The translations under genes were made by a program, and so were the position numbers. Of a stretch of DNA of 64,000 nucleotides, positions 16,916-27,385 are shown piece after piece (positions within the stretch are counted from its first letter, which is position 1; each line of letters starts with the position of its first letter). The stretch comes from Brachybacterium subflavum (GTDB lineage: Bacteria > Actinomycetota > Actinomycetes > Actinomycetales > Dermabacteraceae). The notes beneath the pieces were generated by a model. It was not told the DNA's origin and ran no database searches. It worked only from the letters and a program-made list of their open reading frames with translations. Location: assembly GCF_009299795.1 (NCBI RefSeq), contig NZ_VIGP01000003.1, positions 496,001 to 560,000 of the forward strand, read 5' to 3'.

Positions 16916-18394
16916 TCAGACGGACAGGGCCCGGGCGTGGGGCTCGACCGGCTGCGGGAGGGCCGTGGATCCCATCAGGTGGGCGTCGACGGCGGCCGCG
17001 CACGAGCGCCCCTCGGCGATCGCCCAGACGATGAGGCTCTGCCCGCGGGCGCAGTCGCCCGCGGTGAACACGCCCTCGGCGCTCGTGCGCCAGGACTCGT
17101 CGTGCACGATGCTGCCGCGCTCGTCGAGGGCGACGTCGGCCTCCTCGAGCGCGCCCTCGCGGCGCGGCCCGGTGAAGCCCATCGCGATCAGCACGAGCTG
17201 GGCGGGCAGCACCTTCTCGGTGCCCGGCGTGGGGACGCGGCGGCCGTCCTCGACGCTCGTGCGCGCCACCCGGATGCCGGTGACCGCGCCGTCCTCGCCG
17301 ACCTCGAAGCCGGTCGTCGAGGCGAGGTAGCTGCGCTCGCCCCCCTCCTCGTGGGAGCCGGTGACCTCGAAGAGCACGGGATGCGTGGGCCAGGGATGGG
17401 CCTCGTCGCGCTCGGTGGGCGGCTGGTAGCCGATCGCGAGCGTGGTGACGGAGCGGGCGCCCTGGCGCAGGGCGGTGCCCAGGCAGTCGGCGCCGGTGTC
17501 GCCGCCGCCGATGACGATGACGTCCTTGCCCTCGGCGCTGATCTGGTCGGCGACCTCGTCGCCCTCGACCCGGCGGTTCGCCTGGGTGAGGTACTCCATG
17601 GCGGGGTGGATGCCGGCGGCCTCGCGCCCGGGAACGGGCAGCTCGCGCGGGATCTGCGAACCGGTCGCGAGCACCACGGCGTCGAAGCGGCGGCGCAGCT
17701 GCTCCATGCTGATCGCGCCCTCGCCGTCGCCGCCCACGTCCACTCCGGTGCGGAAGCGGGTGCCCTCGGCGCGCATCTGCTCGAGACGGCGGTCCACGTG
17801 GCGCTTCTCGAGCTTGAACTCGGGGATGCCGTAGCGCAGCAGTCCGCCGATGCGGTCGTCGCGCTCGAGGACGACCACGGAGTGGCCGGCGCGCGTGAGC
17901 TGCTGGGCGGCGGCGAGCCCCGCGGGCCCGGAGCCGACGACGGCGACCGAGCGGCCGGTCTGGCGCTCGGGCTCCTGGGGCGTCACCCAGCCCTCGTCGA
18001 AGGCGCGATCGATGATCGAGACCTCGATGTTCTTGATGGTCACGGGCGGCTGGTTGATGCCGAGCACGCAGCTGGACTCGCAGGGGGCGGGGCAGGCGCG
18101 TCCGGTGAACTCGGGGAAGTTGTTGGTCGCGTGCAGGCGCTCGGAGGCGTCCCGCCAGTCCTCGCGGTAGACCAGCTCGTTCCACTCGGGGATCAGGTTG
18201 CCCAGCGGGCAGCCCTGATGGCAGAAGGCGATGCCGCAGTCCATGCAGCGGCCCGCCTGGCGGGAGACGACGCCGAGTCGTCCCTGCTCGCGGGACTCGT
18301 AGACCTCGCGCCAGTCCATGAGGCGCAGGGGCACGGGACGACGCGTGGGCAGCTCGCGGTCGCGGGTCTTCAGGAAGCCGCGGGGATCAGCCAT
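16916..18394 (-). CDS. gltD: Glutamate synthase, small (beta) subunit
   Basis: NADPH-oxidising subunit that feeds electrons to GltB to make two glutamates from glutamine and 2-oxoglutarate. The product is 492 aa. N-terminal Fe-S ligand clusters CMDCGIAFCHQGCPLGN (about 51-67) and CPAPCESSCVLGINQ precede an FAD-binding GSGPAGLAAAQQL and an NADPH-binding IGGGDTGADCLG. The end GDCARGQSLIVWAIAEGR is typical. Its start overlaps the gltB stop by 8 nt, so the two subunits are co-translated. Confidence 0.96.
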   Translation of the reverse strand: MADPRGFLKTRDRELPTRRPVPLRLMDWREVYESREQGRLGVVSRQAGRCMDCGIAFCHQGCPLGNLIPEWNELVYREDWRDASERLHATNNFPEFTGRACPAPCESSCVLGINQPPVTIKNIEVSIIDRAFDEGWVTPQEPERQTGRSVAVVGSGPAGLAAAQQLTRAGHSVVVLERDDRIGGLLRYGIPEFKLEKRHVDRRLEQMRAEGTRFRTGVDVGGDGEGAISMEQLRRRFDAVVLATGSQIPRELPVPGREAAGIHPAMEYLTQANRRVEGDEVADQISAEGKDVIVIGGGDTGADCLGTALRQGARSVTTLAIGYQPPTERDEAHPWPTHPVLFEVTGSHEEGGERSYLASTTGFEVGEDGAVTGIRVARTSVEDGRRVPTPGTEKVLPAQLVLIAMGFTGPRREGALEEADVALDERGSIVHDESWRTSAEGVFTAGDCARGQSLIVWAIAEGRSCAAAVDAHLMGSTALPQPVEPHARALSV

Positions 18395-21300
18395 GGGAAC
18401 CCTCCAGGATCTCGTTCCACACCTCGTGGGAATCGGGGTCGATGCCGGCCTCCTGGGCGCGGTCTCGGATCTCGGTGACGCGCAGGAACGCGCGGGGGGC
18501 GATCTCGACGAGGCGCGAGATCAGGTCGTCCTCGTCCGCCAGCAGCGCGTGGGCCCGGTCGGAGCCGGTGCGCCGGGCGTGCTCGCGCACGGCCTCGAGC
18601 ACGAACTCGCGGTGGTCCTCGCGCACGGGCGTGGTCTCGAAGGTCGCGGCGTCGGCGGGGTTGAGGTCGCTCTCGTCGAGGTCGAGGACGAACAGGGTGC
18701 CGCCGCTCATGCCGGCGCCGAGGTTCCTGCCGGTCGCACCGAGGATGACCACGGCGCCGCCGGTCATGTACTCCGCGCCGTGGTCGCCGATGCCCTCGAC
18801 GACCATCGTCGCGCCGGAGTTGCGCACGCCGAAGCGCTCCCCCGCGGCGCCGGCGAGGAACAGCTTGCCGCTGGTGGCGCCGTAGCCGCAGGTGTTGCCG
18901 GCGATGGTCGCGGAGGTCAGGGACGACGGGGTGCCCTCGCCGTGGCCGATCGCGACCACGCCGCCGGAGAGGCCCTTGGCGACGTAGTCGTTGGCGTCGC
19001 CCGTGAGCTCCATCGTGATCCCGCGCGGCAGGAAGGCGCCGAGCGACTGGCCGCCGGTGCCCTCGAGCTCGAGGCGGATGGTGTCCTCGGGCAGCCCCTC
19101 GGCACGGTGGCGCCGGGTGACCTCGTGGCCCAGCCGGGTGCCGACGGTGCGCTGGACGTTGCGGACGCGATCGCGGATGACGACGGCCTCCCCGCGCTCG
19201 AGCGCGGGCTCGGCGGCGGCGATCCAGGGGACGTCGGCCGCCTTCTCCAGGGAGTGGTCCTGACCGCGCATGCGGCGCACGTGGTCGCCCGCGAAGACCT
19301 CGGGGGCGGCGAGCACCGGCGCGAGGTCGAGGCCCTGCTGCTTGAAGTGGCGGCGGGCGTCCTCGACGTCGAGCAGGTCGATGCGGCCGACGGCCTCGTC
19401 GAGCGAGCGCAGTCCGAGGGAGGCGAGGTGCTCGCGGACCTGCTCGGCGATGTACTCGAAGAAGGTGACCACGAAGTCGGCCTGGCCGGTGAAGCGGGCG
19501 CGCAGCTCGGGGTTCTGGGTGGCCACGCCCACGGGGCAGGTGTCCAGGTGGCACACGCGCATCATGATGCAGCCGGAGACCACGAGCGGGGCGGTCGCGA
19601 AGCCGAACTCCTCGGCGCCCAGGAGCGCGCCGATGATGACGTCGCGCCCGGTCTTCATCTGCCCGTCGACCTGCACGGTGATGCGGTCCCGCAGGCCGTT
19701 GAGCAGCAGGGTCTGCTGGGTCTCGGCGAGGCCGAGCTCCCAGGGGGTGCCCGCGTGCTTGAGGGAGTTCAGGGGGCTCGCGCCGGTCCCGCCGTCGTGC
19801 CCGGAGACCAGGACGACGTCGGCGTGGGCCTTGGAGACGCCCGCGGCGACCGTGCCCACGCCGAAGCGGGACACGAGCTTCACGTGCACGCGGGCCGCGG
19901 GGTTCGCGGACTTCGCGTCGTGGATGAGCTGGGCGAGGTCCTCGATCGAGTAGATGTCGTGGTGCGGCGGCGGGGAGATGAGGCCGATGCCGGGCGTGGA
20001 GTGCCGGGTGCGGGCGATCCACGGGTAGACCTTCTCCGGCGGGAGCTGGCCGCCCTCGCCGGGCTTCGCACCCTGCGCCATCTTGATCTGGATGTCACGC
20101 GCGAAGGTCAGGTACTCGCTGGTCACGCCGAAGCGGCCCGAGGCGATCTGCTTGATGGCGCTGTTGCGCTCGGGATCGTGGAGGCGGTCGGGCTCCTCGC
20201 CGCCCTCCCCCGAGTTCGACATGCCGCCCAGGCGGTTCATGGCGATCGCGAGGGTCTCGTGGGCCTCCCGGGAGATCGAGCCGTAGCTCATCGCTCCGGT
20301 CATGAACCGCTTCACGATCGAGGAGACCGGCTCGACCTCCTCCAGCGGCACCGGGGAGGCCTCGTCCGTGCGCAGGCGCATGAGGCCCCGCAGGGTCATC
20401 AGCTGCGTGGACTGGTCGTCGACGAGCTCGGTGTAGCGGCGGAACTCCTCGTACTGCCGCGAGCGCGTGGAGTGCTGGAGCCGGAACACCGTCTCGGGGG
20501 TGAACAGGTGCGGCGGTCCCTCGCGGCGCCACTGGTACTCGCCGCCGACGTCGAGGCGGCGGTGGGCGTTGCGCAGGCCGTCGCGCGGGTAGGCGAGGGC
20601 GTGGCGGGAGGCGTTCTCCTCGGCGATGACGTCGAGCCCGATGCCGTCGATGCGGCTGGTGGTGCCCGGGAAGAACCGCTCGACGAGCTCGCGCGAGAGG
20701 CCCACGGCCTCGAAGAGCTGGCTGCCGCGGTAGGACGCGACGGTCGAGATGCCCATCTTCGACATGATCTTCAGGACGCCCTTGGCGAGGGCCTGCAGGA
20801 GGTTCGCGACCGCCTGCTCGCCGCTGATGTCGCCGACCACCCCGCGGCTGACGAGGTCCTCGGCGCTCTCCATGGCGAGATAGGGGTTCACGGCGCTCGC
20901 GCCGTAGGCGATGAGCAGCGCGACGTGGTGGACCTCGCGCACGTCTCCCGCCTCGACCAGGAGGGCGGCGCGGGTGCGTCGGCCGGTGCGGATGAGGTGG
21001 TGCTGGACGGCGCTCGTGAGCAGCAGCGAGGGGACCGGGGCGAGCTCGGCGTTGGAGTCGCGGTCCGAGAGCACGAGGAAGGTCGCGCCGTCGTCGATCG
21101 CGCGCACCGCCTCCTCGCAGATCTCCTGGATGCGCTCCTCGAGGGCGGAGGCTCCCCCGCTCACGCGGTAGAGGCCGCGCAGGCGGGTGGTGTGGAAGTC
21201 CGCGGTCCCGGGATCGGAGTCGATGGTGAGGATCCGGGCGAGCTGCTCGTTGTCGATGACGGGCGCGGGCAGGGACAGCTGCCGCGCGTGCAGCGCGGTC

Positions 21301-22955
21301 GCGTCCAGCAGGTTGCGCGACTCGCCGATCGCGACGCCCAGGCTGGTGACCACGGCTTCGCGGATCGAGTCGAGCGGCGGGTTCGTGACCTGCGCGAACT
21401 GCTGGGTGAAGTAGTCGAAGAGCAGGCGCGGGCGGTCGGAGAGTACGGCCGTGGGCGTATCGGTGCCCATCGCCCCGATGGGCTCGGCGCCCTTGGCCGC
21501 CATCGGGCCGAGCAGGATGCGCAGCTCCTCCTCGGAGTAGCCGAAGGTCTGCTGGCGGCGCACCACGGAGGAGCGCGAGTGCCAAATGGGCTCGCGCTGC
21601 GGGAGATCGGCGATGTCGACCTTCTGCTCGGCCAGCCAGCGTCGCCAGGGCCTGCTCGCGACGACCTCGTCCTTGACCTCGTGGGAGGTGAGCACACGGC
21701 CGCCGACCAGGTCGACGGCGAACATCTCGCCGGGGGCGACGCGACCCTTGCGGGCGACGTGCTCGGGCTCCATCTCGATCATGCCGGCCTCGGAGCCGAG
21801 GACCACCAGCCCCTCGTCGCTCACCCAGTAGCGCAGGGGCCGCAGGCCGTTGCGGTCGAGCTTCGCGCCAACAATGTCGCCGTCGGTGAAGACGAGCGCG
21901 GCGGGCCCGTCCCAGGGCTCCTGGAGCATCGCGTGGAACTCGTAGAAAGCCCGCAGGTCGGGGTCCATCGAGGTGTCGTTCTCCCAGGGCTCCGGGACCA
22001 GCATCATCATCGCGTGGGGCACGGAGCGGCCCGCGAGGTTCAGCAGCTCGAGGGCCTCGTCGAGGCTCGCGGAGTCCGAGGCGCCGGCCGAGTTCACGGG
22101 CAGCAGGCGGCCCAGGTCCTCGCCGAACAGAGGCGAGGCCAGGCGCCCCTCCGCCGCGCGCAGGCGGTTGCGGTTGCCGACCACGGTGTTGATCTCGCCG
22201 TTGTGGGCGAGCATCCGGAAGGGGTGCGCGAGCGGCCAGGCGGGGAAGGTGTTGGTCGAGAAGCGCGAGTGGACGATCGCGACGCTCGACTCGAGGCGCG
22301 GATCGCGCAGGTCGGGGTAGAACTCGCCGAGCTGCGTGGTGGTGAGCATGCCCTTGTAGACGAGGGTGCGCGTGGACAGGCTCGCGAAGTAGGCGCCCGT
22401 GGAGTGCTCGACACGGCGGCGCACGGCGAAGGAGGCGCGCTCGAGGGCGAGCCCCGTGCGCTCGTGCGCGGCGTCCTCGAGGATCACCTGTGCGAAGTGC
22501 GGCTGCGCGGCGCGGGCGCTGGGGCCGACGAGGCCGTCGACCACGGGCACGTCGCGCCAGAAGATCACGCGCAGGCCCTCGTCCTCGGCGATGCGCTCGA
22601 CGCGCTCCACCTCGAGGGCGCGCGCATCGGGATCCTGGGCGAGGAAGGCCTGGCCGACGGCGAAGGTGCCCGGCGAAGGCAGCTCCGCCCCGGCCTCGGC
22701 CGCCACGTCGGAGAGGAAGCGGTGGGGCACCTGCAGGAGGATCCCGGCGCCGTCGCCCGTGGTCTCCTCGGCGCCCACGGCGCCGCGGTGGTCGAGGTTC
22801 TCGAGCGCCGTGAGCGCGTGCTCGATGATGTCGTGACCGGGGGTGCGGCGCGTGGTGGCGATCATGGCGACGCCGCACGCGTCGTGCTCGTCCTCGGGGC
22901 TGTACAGGCCGGTGGCCGGGGGCTGCGCGGAGAACCGCGAACGCAGGGGGATCAT
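18387..22955 (-). CDS. gltB: Glutamate synthase, large (alpha) subunit
   Basis: A 1522-aa subunit that hydrolyses glutamine and transfers ammonia to 2-oxoglutarate. The class II amidotransferase domain begins at Cys27 (EHDACGVAMIA), which becomes the N-terminal nucleophile after removal of 26 residues. The central and FMN-binding domains follow (SGEGGEEPDRL, KPGEGGQLPPEKVYPWIA). The Fe-S cysteines are in CIMMRVCHLDTCPVG, and the C-terminal beta-helix is Gly-rich. The ATG at 22955, preceded by GGAAGGAA, is preferred over an upstream start because the propeptide then has normal length. Confidence 0.96.
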   Translation of the reverse strand: MIPLRSRFSAQPPATGLYSPEDEHDACGVAMIATTRRTPGHDIIEHALTALENLDHRGAVGAEETTGDGAGILLQVPHRFLSDVAAEAGAELPSPGTFAVGQAFLAQDPDARALEVERVERIAEDEGLRVIFWRDVPVVDGLVGPSARAAQPHFAQVILEDAAHERTGLALERASFAVRRRVEHSTGAYFASLSTRTLVYKGMLTTTQLGEFYPDLRDPRLESSVAIVHSRFSTNTFPAWPLAHPFRMLAHNGEINTVVGNRNRLRAAEGRLASPLFGEDLGRLLPVNSAGASDSASLDEALELLNLAGRSVPHAMMMLVPEPWENDTSMDPDLRAFYEFHAMLQEPWDGPAALVFTDGDIVGAKLDRNGLRPLRYWVSDEGLVVLGSEAGMIEMEPEHVARKGRVAPGEMFAVDLVGGRVLTSHEVKDEVVASRPWRRWLAEQKVDIADLPQREPIWHSRSSVVRRQQTFGYSEEELRILLGPMAAKGAEPIGAMGTDTPTAVLSDRPRLLFDYFTQQFAQVTNPPLDSIREAVVTSLGVAIGESRNLLDATALHARQLSLPAPVIDNEQLARILTIDSDPGTADFHTTRLRGLYRVSGGASALEERIQEICEEAVRAIDDGATFLVLSDRDSNAELAPVPSLLLTSAVQHHLIRTGRRTRAALLVEAGDVREVHHVALLIAYGASAVNPYLAMESAEDLVSRGVVGDISGEQAVANLLQALAKGVLKIMSKMGISTVASYRGSQLFEAVGLSRELVERFFPGTTSRIDGIGLDVIAEENASRHALAYPRDGLRNAHRRLDVGGEYQWRREGPPHLFTPETVFRLQHSTRSRQYEEFRRYTELVDDQSTQLMTLRGLMRLRTDEASPVPLEEVEPVSSIVKRFMTGAMSYGSISREAHETLAIAMNRLGGMSNSGEGGEEPDRLHDPERNSAIKQIASGRFGVTSEYLTFARDIQIKMAQGAKPGEGGQLPPEKVYPWIARTRHSTPGIGLISPPPHHDIYSIEDLAQLIHDAKSANPAARVHVKLVSRFGVGTVAAGVSKAHADVVLVSGHDGGTGASPLNSLKHAGTPWELGLAETQQTLLLNGLRDRITVQVDGQMKTGRDVIIGALLGAEEFGFATAPLVVSGCIMMRVCHLDTCPVGVATQNPELRARFTGQADFVVTFFEYIAEQVREHLASLGLRSLDEAVGRIDLLDVEDARRHFKQQGLDLAPVLAAPEVFAGDHVRRMRGQDHSLEKAADVPWIAAAEPALERGEAVVIRDRVRNVQRTVGTRLGHEVTRRHRAEGLPEDTIRLELEGTGGQSLGAFLPRGITMELTGDANDYVAKGLSGGVVAIGHGEGTPSSLTSATIAGNTCGYGATSGKLFLAGAAGERFGVRNSGATMVVEGIGDHGAEYMTGGAVVILGATGRNLGAGMSGGTLFVLDLDESDLNPADAATFETTPVREDHREFVLEAVREHARRTGSDRAHALLADEDDLISRLVEIAPRAFLRVTEIRDRAQEAGIDPDSHEVWNEILEGSHG

Positions 22956-23168
22956 GGGCGTTCCTTCCGGGGCCGGTGCTGTGGACCGTGGCCCGCAGAG
23001 GGGCCGTGACGGGGGTCCCGGAGGGCAGGGGGCCGCCCGGGGCCCCGATTGCCGTCGGGACAGCGTACTGCCTGCGTCCGTCGTGCGGAATCTCAGCAGT
23101 CGCATGGTGAGACGCCCGTCCGCCGGTCGTGCGTCCGCGCCGGGCGTGCGCCCTCGCGGGGTGCCGGG

Positions 23169-24155
23169 TCAGCCGCGGCGTCTGCGGCGGCCGCGGCGCG
23201 CGTCGGGGGCGACGGTCGGGTCCGCACGGTCTGCGCCCTCAGCGGCCGACGGCCCCTCAGGGGCCGACGCGTCCGCGGAGGCCGACGGCCCCGCCGGCGA
23301 CGCGACGGGCAGGGTCCACGAGCCGTCGGCCGCGAGGACCTCTCCCCCGCGCCGCCGCCTGCGCCCGGTGAGCACTACGAGCACGACGACCGCGACCACC
23401 AGGACCACGAGGGCCAGCACCGTGTGGATGCGCAGCGGTCCGATCATCGCGACGGGCTCGGTGCGCATGGCGTCGATCCAGGCGCGGCCGGCCGAGTAGA
23501 TCGCGGCGTAGAGCCAGAACACGCGGCCCCCGCCCACCTGCAGGCGCTTCGCGACCGCGAGCAGCACGACCACGCCGACGAGGTTCCACAGCAGCTCGTA
23601 GAGGAACGTCGGGTGGTAGGTGCCGGGCACGCAGCCGGGGATGGTGCCGCCGTTCTGGACGCAGGAGATGTCCAGTCCCCACGGCAGGGTCGTCGGCGGG
23701 CCGTAGAGCTCCTGGTTGAACCAGTTGCCCAGACGGCCGATCGCCTGGGCAACCATGAGGGTCGGCGCGATCGTGTCCGCGAGCGCCACGAAGGAGATGC
23801 CCTTGCGGCGGGCCATGAACCACACGGCCACGGCCCCGCCGGCGACGGCGCCGTAGATCGCGAGGCCGCCCTGCCAGATCTTGAGGATGTCCAGGAGGTT
23901 CCCGTCGGCCCCGAAGTAGGGGGCGGGCGAGGAGAGCACGTGCCAGATGCGCGCGCCGATGATGCCGGCGACGACGGCGGCGAACACGATGTCGAACATG
24001 TCCTCGCCCCTGCCGCCGCGCACCTCCCAGCGCTTGGTGGCCCACCAGAGGGCGACGCCGATGCCGGCGAGGATGCACAGGGCGTAGAAGTGGATCTCCA
24101 GCGGGCCCAGGTGGATCGCGGAGATCGTGGGGCTGGGGATGTCGGCGAGGATCAT
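23169..24155 (-). CDS. lgt: Prolipoprotein diacylglyceryl transferase
   Basis: An integral membrane enzyme that transfers diacylglyceryl from phosphatidylglycerol to the lipobox cysteine of prolipoproteins. The product is 328 aa with about seven membrane helices. The Lgt signature is GRLGNWFNQELYG, and GPLEIHFYALCILAGI marks the first helix. The last 65 residues are a hydrophilic Ala/Asp/Arg-rich cytoplasmic tail, common in actinobacterial Lgt. The start overlaps the trpA stop as ATGA. The orphan binding lipoprotein at 12743-14098 is one expected substrate. Confidence 0.95.
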   Translation of the reverse strand: MILADIPSPTISAIHLGPLEIHFYALCILAGIGVALWWATKRWEVRGGRGEDMFDIVFAAVVAGIIGARIWHVLSSPAPYFGADGNLLDILKIWQGGLAIYGAVAGGAVAVWFMARRKGISFVALADTIAPTLMVAQAIGRLGNWFNQELYGPPTTLPWGLDISCVQNGGTIPGCVPGTYHPTFLYELLWNLVGVVVLLAVAKRLQVGGGRVFWLYAAIYSAGRAWIDAMRTEPVAMIGPLRIHTVLALVVLVVAVVVLVVLTGRRRRRGGEVLAADGSWTLPVASPAGPSASADASAPEGPSAAEGADRADPTVAPDARRGRRRRRG

Positions 24156-25060
24156 GCGCGCGCTCCGCTCCGGGCGCTCTCGACGCCCTCGCGCAGCTCC
24201 CGCGCCTTCGCCGCGAGCCGCGGCATGGGCACAGCGGCATCATGGGAGGGATCCTCCCCGGGGTCCGCTCCGTCGGCTCCCGCCGCGTCGGCTCCCGCCG
24301 CGGCGGCTCCCGCCGCGGCGAGATCCTCCATGAGCGCCTTGACGAAGGCCGAGCCGACAATGACGCCGTCGGCGTATGCACCGACCTCCGCCGCCTGGGT
24401 CCCGGTGGAGACGCCCAGGCCGACGCAGACGTTGCGGGCGCCCGCGGCGCGGGTGCGCTCGACGAGCCCCCGGGTGGCCTCGCCGACGGAGTCGCGGGTG
24501 CCGGTCACGCCCATGGTCGAGGCGGCGTACACGAAGCCGGAGGCATGGGAGACGACGTGCGAGAGGCGTTCGCGCGGGGAGCTCGGGGCCACGAGGAAGA
24601 CGCGGTCCAGCCCCTCCTCCTCGCTCGCGGCGAGCCAGTCCCCTGCCTCGTCGGGGATGAGGTCGGGGGTGATGAGCCCGGCGCCGCCCGCGGCGCCGAG
24701 GCGATGCGCGAAGGAGGCGACGCCCTGCGCGAGGACGGGGTTCCAGTAGGTCATCACGAGGACGGCGGCGCCGCTCCCTCGCAGCGCCTCGACGGCCTCG
24801 AGGACGTGGTGGGTGCGGGTGCCGCCGGCCAGCGCCGCGGTCGCGGCCTGCTGGATGACGGGCCCGTCCATCACGGGGTCGGAGTAGGGCAGGCCCAGCT
24901 CGAGCACGTCCACGCCGTTGTCCACCAGGGTGCGCGCCGCCTGGATGCAGAGCTCCTGATCGGGGAAGCCGACGGGCAGGTAGCCGACGAGGGCGGGGCG
25001 GCCCTCCTCGCGCGTGCGCTCGAGGACGTCTCCGGCCCGCAGCCGCGCTGTGGTGCTCAT
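24152..25060 (-). CDS. trpA: Tryptophan synthase alpha subunit
   Basis: It cleaves indole-3-glycerol phosphate to indole, which is channelled to TrpB. The product is 302 aa, longer than the usual 265. Catalytic Glu and Asp are in [32 protein letters not shown]-like [12 protein letters not shown] and [10 protein letters not shown] are as expected. Residues of about 246-276 form an Ala/Gly/Asp insertion encoded by a 15-bp tandem repeat, placed before the last helix ([12 protein letters not shown]). It overlaps trpB by 4 nt and lgt by 4 nt. Confidence 0.95.
   Translation of the reverse strand: MSTTARLRAGDVLERTREEGRPALVGYLPVGFPDQELCIQAARTLVDNGVDVLELGLPYSDPVMDGPVIQQAATAALAGGTRTHHVLEAVEALRGSGAAVLVMTYWNPVLAQGVASFAHRLGAAGGAGLITPDLIPDEAGDWLAASEEEGLDRVFLVAPSSPRERLSHVVSHASGFVYAASTMGVTGTRDSVGEATRGLVERTRAAGARNVCVGLGVSTGTQAAEVGAYADGVIVGSAFVKALMEDLAAAGAAAAGADAAGADGADPGEDPSHDAAVPMPRLAAKARELREGVESARSGARA
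24272..24316. repeat. 15-bp tandem repeat inside trpA
   Basis: Three units of TCGGCTCCCGCCGCG (third begins GCG) at 24272-24286, 24287-24301 and 24302-24316. The unit is a multiple of three, so copy-number change would alter only the length of the Ala/Gly/Asp segment. Confidence 0.85.
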
Positions 25061-26466
25061 CGGTTCTCCTCCTCGGTGAGGGGCGTCGCCGCAGCGGCCC
25101 CGGCGGGGGCCGTCGGGTCGGCGGCGCGGTCGGTGGGCAGGGTGCTGCGGGCGAGGTCGCGCAGGGCGGCCAGGTCACCGCGCGCGCCGGCGGCGCCCTC
25201 GGACCCGTCGGACCCGTCGGACCCGTCGGACCCGTCGGACGGATCGTCCAGGAGTCCGAACCAGCGGGAGGCGGTGTCCACGTCCTTGTCTCCGCGCCCC
25301 GAGAGGCTCACCAGGAGGGTGGCGCCCTCGCCGAGCTCACGGCCCAGCGCGAGCGCCCCGGCCAGGGCGTGCGCGGACTCGAGCGCGGGCATGATGCCCT
25401 CGGTCATCGAGAGAAGGGCGAAGGCCTCCATGGCCGCGTCGTCGTCGATCGCGCGGTACTCGGCGCGGCCGATCTCGGCGAGCCAGGCGTGCTCGGGGCC
25501 CACGCTCGGATAGTCCAGGCCCGCGCTCACCGAGTGGGAGGGGATGGTCTGGCCGTCGCCGTCCTGCATGACGAAGCTCCGGGCGCCGTGGAGGACGCCC
25601 GGGCTGCCGCCGCCGATGGTCGCGCTGTGGCGGCCGGTGTCGACGCCGTCCCCACCGGCCTCGCAGCCGATCAGCCGGACGTCGGCGTCGTCGAGGAAGG
25701 CGTGGAAGATGCCCATCGCGTTGGAGCCGCCGCCCACGCAGGCGACGACGGCGTCGGGCAGGGTGCCCGTGCGCTCGAGGACCTGCTCGCGGGCCTCCTC
25801 GCCGATCACCCGGTGGAAGTCGCGGACCATCACGGGGAACGGGTGGGGGCCGGCCACGGTGCCCAGCAGGTAGTGGGTGGTCTCGACGTTCGTGACCCAG
25901 TCGCGGAAGGCCTCGTTGATCGCGTCCTTGAGGGTGCGCGAGCCGTGGGTCACGGGGACGACCTCGGCCCCCAGCAGGCGCATGCGGGCCACGTTCAGCG
26001 CCTGGCGCTCGGTGTCCTCCTCGCCCATGTAGATCGTGCAGTCCAGGCCGAAAAGGGCCGCGGCCGTGGCGGTCGCGACGCCGTGCTGGCCGGCGCCGGT
26101 CTCGGCGATCACTCGGGTCTTGCCCATGCGCCGGGTGAGCAGGGCCTGGCCCAGCACATTGTTGATCTTGTGGCTGCCGGTGTGGTTGAGGTCCTCGCGC
26201 TTGAGCAGCACGCGGGCGCCGCCGGCGAGGGCCGAGAACCGCGGCGCCTCGCTGAGCAGGGACGGGCGTCCCGTGTACTCGTGGGAGAGGCGCCGGAGCT
26301 CGGCGACGAAATCGGGGTCGACGATCGCCTTCTCGTAGGCCTCGCGGATCTCGTCGAGTGCGGGCACCAGCGCCTCGGGCAGGAAGCGCCCGCCGAAGTC
26401 GCCGAAGTAGGGGCCGGCCTCGCTGCGCAGCGGGGTGTCCGGGCGCGGGAACAGGCTCTGGCTCAT
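25057..26466 (-). CDS. trpB: Tryptophan synthase beta subunit
   Basis: PLP enzyme condensing indole with serine to give tryptophan. The product is 469 aa. The PLP lysine is Lys100 in [23 protein letters not shown] binds the phosphate, and [11 protein letters not shown] ends the usual core. A non-conserved tail of about 60 residues follows, containing a (DGS)n run encoded by a 9-bp tandem repeat. It overlaps trpC and trpA by 4 nt each. Confidence 0.96.
   Translation of the reverse strand: MSQSLFPRPDTPLRSEAGPYFGDFGGRFLPEALVPALDEIREAYEKAIVDPDFVAELRRLSHEYTGRPSLLSEAPRFSALAGGARVLLKREDLNHTGSHKINNVLGQALLTRRMGKTRVIAETGAGQHGVATATAAALFGLDCTIYMGEEDTERQALNVARMRLLGAEVVPVTHGSRTLKDAINEAFRDWVTNVETTHYLLGTVAGPHPFPVMVRDFHRVIGEEAREQVLERTGTLPDAVVACVGGGSNAMGIFHAFLDDADVRLIGCEAGGDGVDTGRHSATIGGGSPGVLHGARSFVMQDGDGQTIPSHSVSAGLDYPSVGPEHAWLAEIGRAEYRAIDDDAAMEAFALLSMTEGIMPALESAHALAGALALGRELGEGATLLVSLSGRGDKDVDTASRWFGLLDDPSDGSDGSDGSDGSEGAAGARGDLAALRDLARSTLPTDRAADPTAPAGAAAATPLTEEENR
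25201..25240. repeat. 9-bp tandem repeat in the trpB 3' end
   Basis: Four perfect copies of GGACCCGTC (25201-25236) followed by a partial unit. On the coding strand it reads GAC GGG TCC, giving Asp-Gly-Ser repeats in the C-terminal tail of TrpB. Confidence 0.9.
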
Positions 26467-27332
26467 GCGTCGCCTCCGGGGGTCGTGGTGCTGGTGCCGG
26501 TCGTGCCCGCACCGTCCCCGCCCAAGCGGGCGCGGCGGCGGACGGATCGGAACTCCTCGACGCTCCGGCGGGGGTCGGGTCCCGTCACGAGGGCCTCGCC
26601 CACGAGCACGGCGTCGGCTCCGGAGCGGGCGTAGGACTCGACGTCGGCCACCGAGGCGACCGCGGACTCCCCGATCGCGAGGACCCCTGCCGGGATGTCG
26701 CCGAGCAGCGCGGTCGCCCGGTCCAGGTGCACGTCGAGGGTGGTGAGGTCGCGGGCGTTCACGCCCACGATGGCGGGGTCCAGGGCGAGGGCGCGCTCGA
26801 GCTCCGCGGCGGTGTGGGTCTCCACGAGCGCCTGCATGCCGAGCTCGAGGGTGAGGTCGTGCAGATCCTTCAGGAGGGCGTCGTCGAGGGCTGCGACGAT
26901 GAGCAGCACGAGGTCCGCCCCGTGGGCGCGGGCCTCGAGCACCTGGTAGTCCTCGACGGTGAAGTCCTTGCGCAGCACGGGGACGTCGACGGATTCGCGG
27001 ACCGCGTCGAGGTCGGCGAGGCTGCCGCCGAAGCGCCGCTGCTCGGTGAGGACGCTGATCGCGCTCGCGCCGGCGTCCGCGTAGATGCGGGCGAGCGCGG
27101 CGGGATCGGCGATCTCGGCGAGGTCGCCCTTCGAGGGGCTGCGTCGCTTGACCTCGGCGATCAGGCCCAGCGTGCTGCCGTCGCCCTCCAGGCTCGCGCG
27201 GGCGTCGCGGGCGGGGGCGGTCTGCGCGGCGAGGCGCTCGAGGGCGGGGCGCGGGAGCTGCGCGCGGCGCGTCTCGAGGTCCTCGCGGACCCCCTCGATG
27301 ATGCTGTCGAGGACGGTGCCTGTCGCTGTCAC
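26463..27332 (-). CDS. trpC: Indole-3-glycerol-phosphate synthase
   Basis: It closes the indole ring from CdRP. The product is 289 aa. Core motifs: [15 protein letters not shown] (catalytic Lys), [39 protein letters not shown] and [15 protein letters not shown]. It starts with GTG behind a GGAGGGTCC ribosome binding site. A hairpin between this gene and the upstream membrane-protein gene suggests that trpC-trpB-trpA-lgt may also be transcribed separately. Confidence 0.95.
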   Translation of the reverse strand: MTATGTVLDSIIEGVREDLETRRAQLPRPALERLAAQTAPARDARASLEGDGSTLGLIAEVKRRSPSKGDLAEIADPAALARIYADAGASAISVLTEQRRFGGSLADLDAVRESVDVPVLRKDFTVEDYQVLEARAHGADLVLLIVAALDDALLKDLHDLTLELGMQALVETHTAAELERALALDPAIVGVNARDLTTLDVHLDRATALLGDIPAGVLAIGESAVASVADVESYARSGADAVLVGEALVTGPDPRRSVEEFRSVRRRARLGGDGAGTTGTSTTTPGGDA

Positions 27333-27385
27333 GGACCCTCCTGGTCCCGGCTCGTGGAGCCTGGTCTGCGCGGACGATGCGGATG

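Noticed and set aside
18318-23009. 1563-codon open frame on the + strand opposite gltB
   Set aside because: Antisense shadow of gltB; no recognisable domain and no promoter or ribosome binding site.
22956-23105. 50-residue N-terminal extension of GltB
   Set aside because: The catalytic Cys must follow a short propeptide; the ATG at 22955 has a good ribosome binding site, and the upstream residues are Pro/Arg-rich without conservation.
25201-25240. Phase-variable switch in trpB
   Set aside because: The unit is 9 bp, so copy-number change cannot shift the frame.
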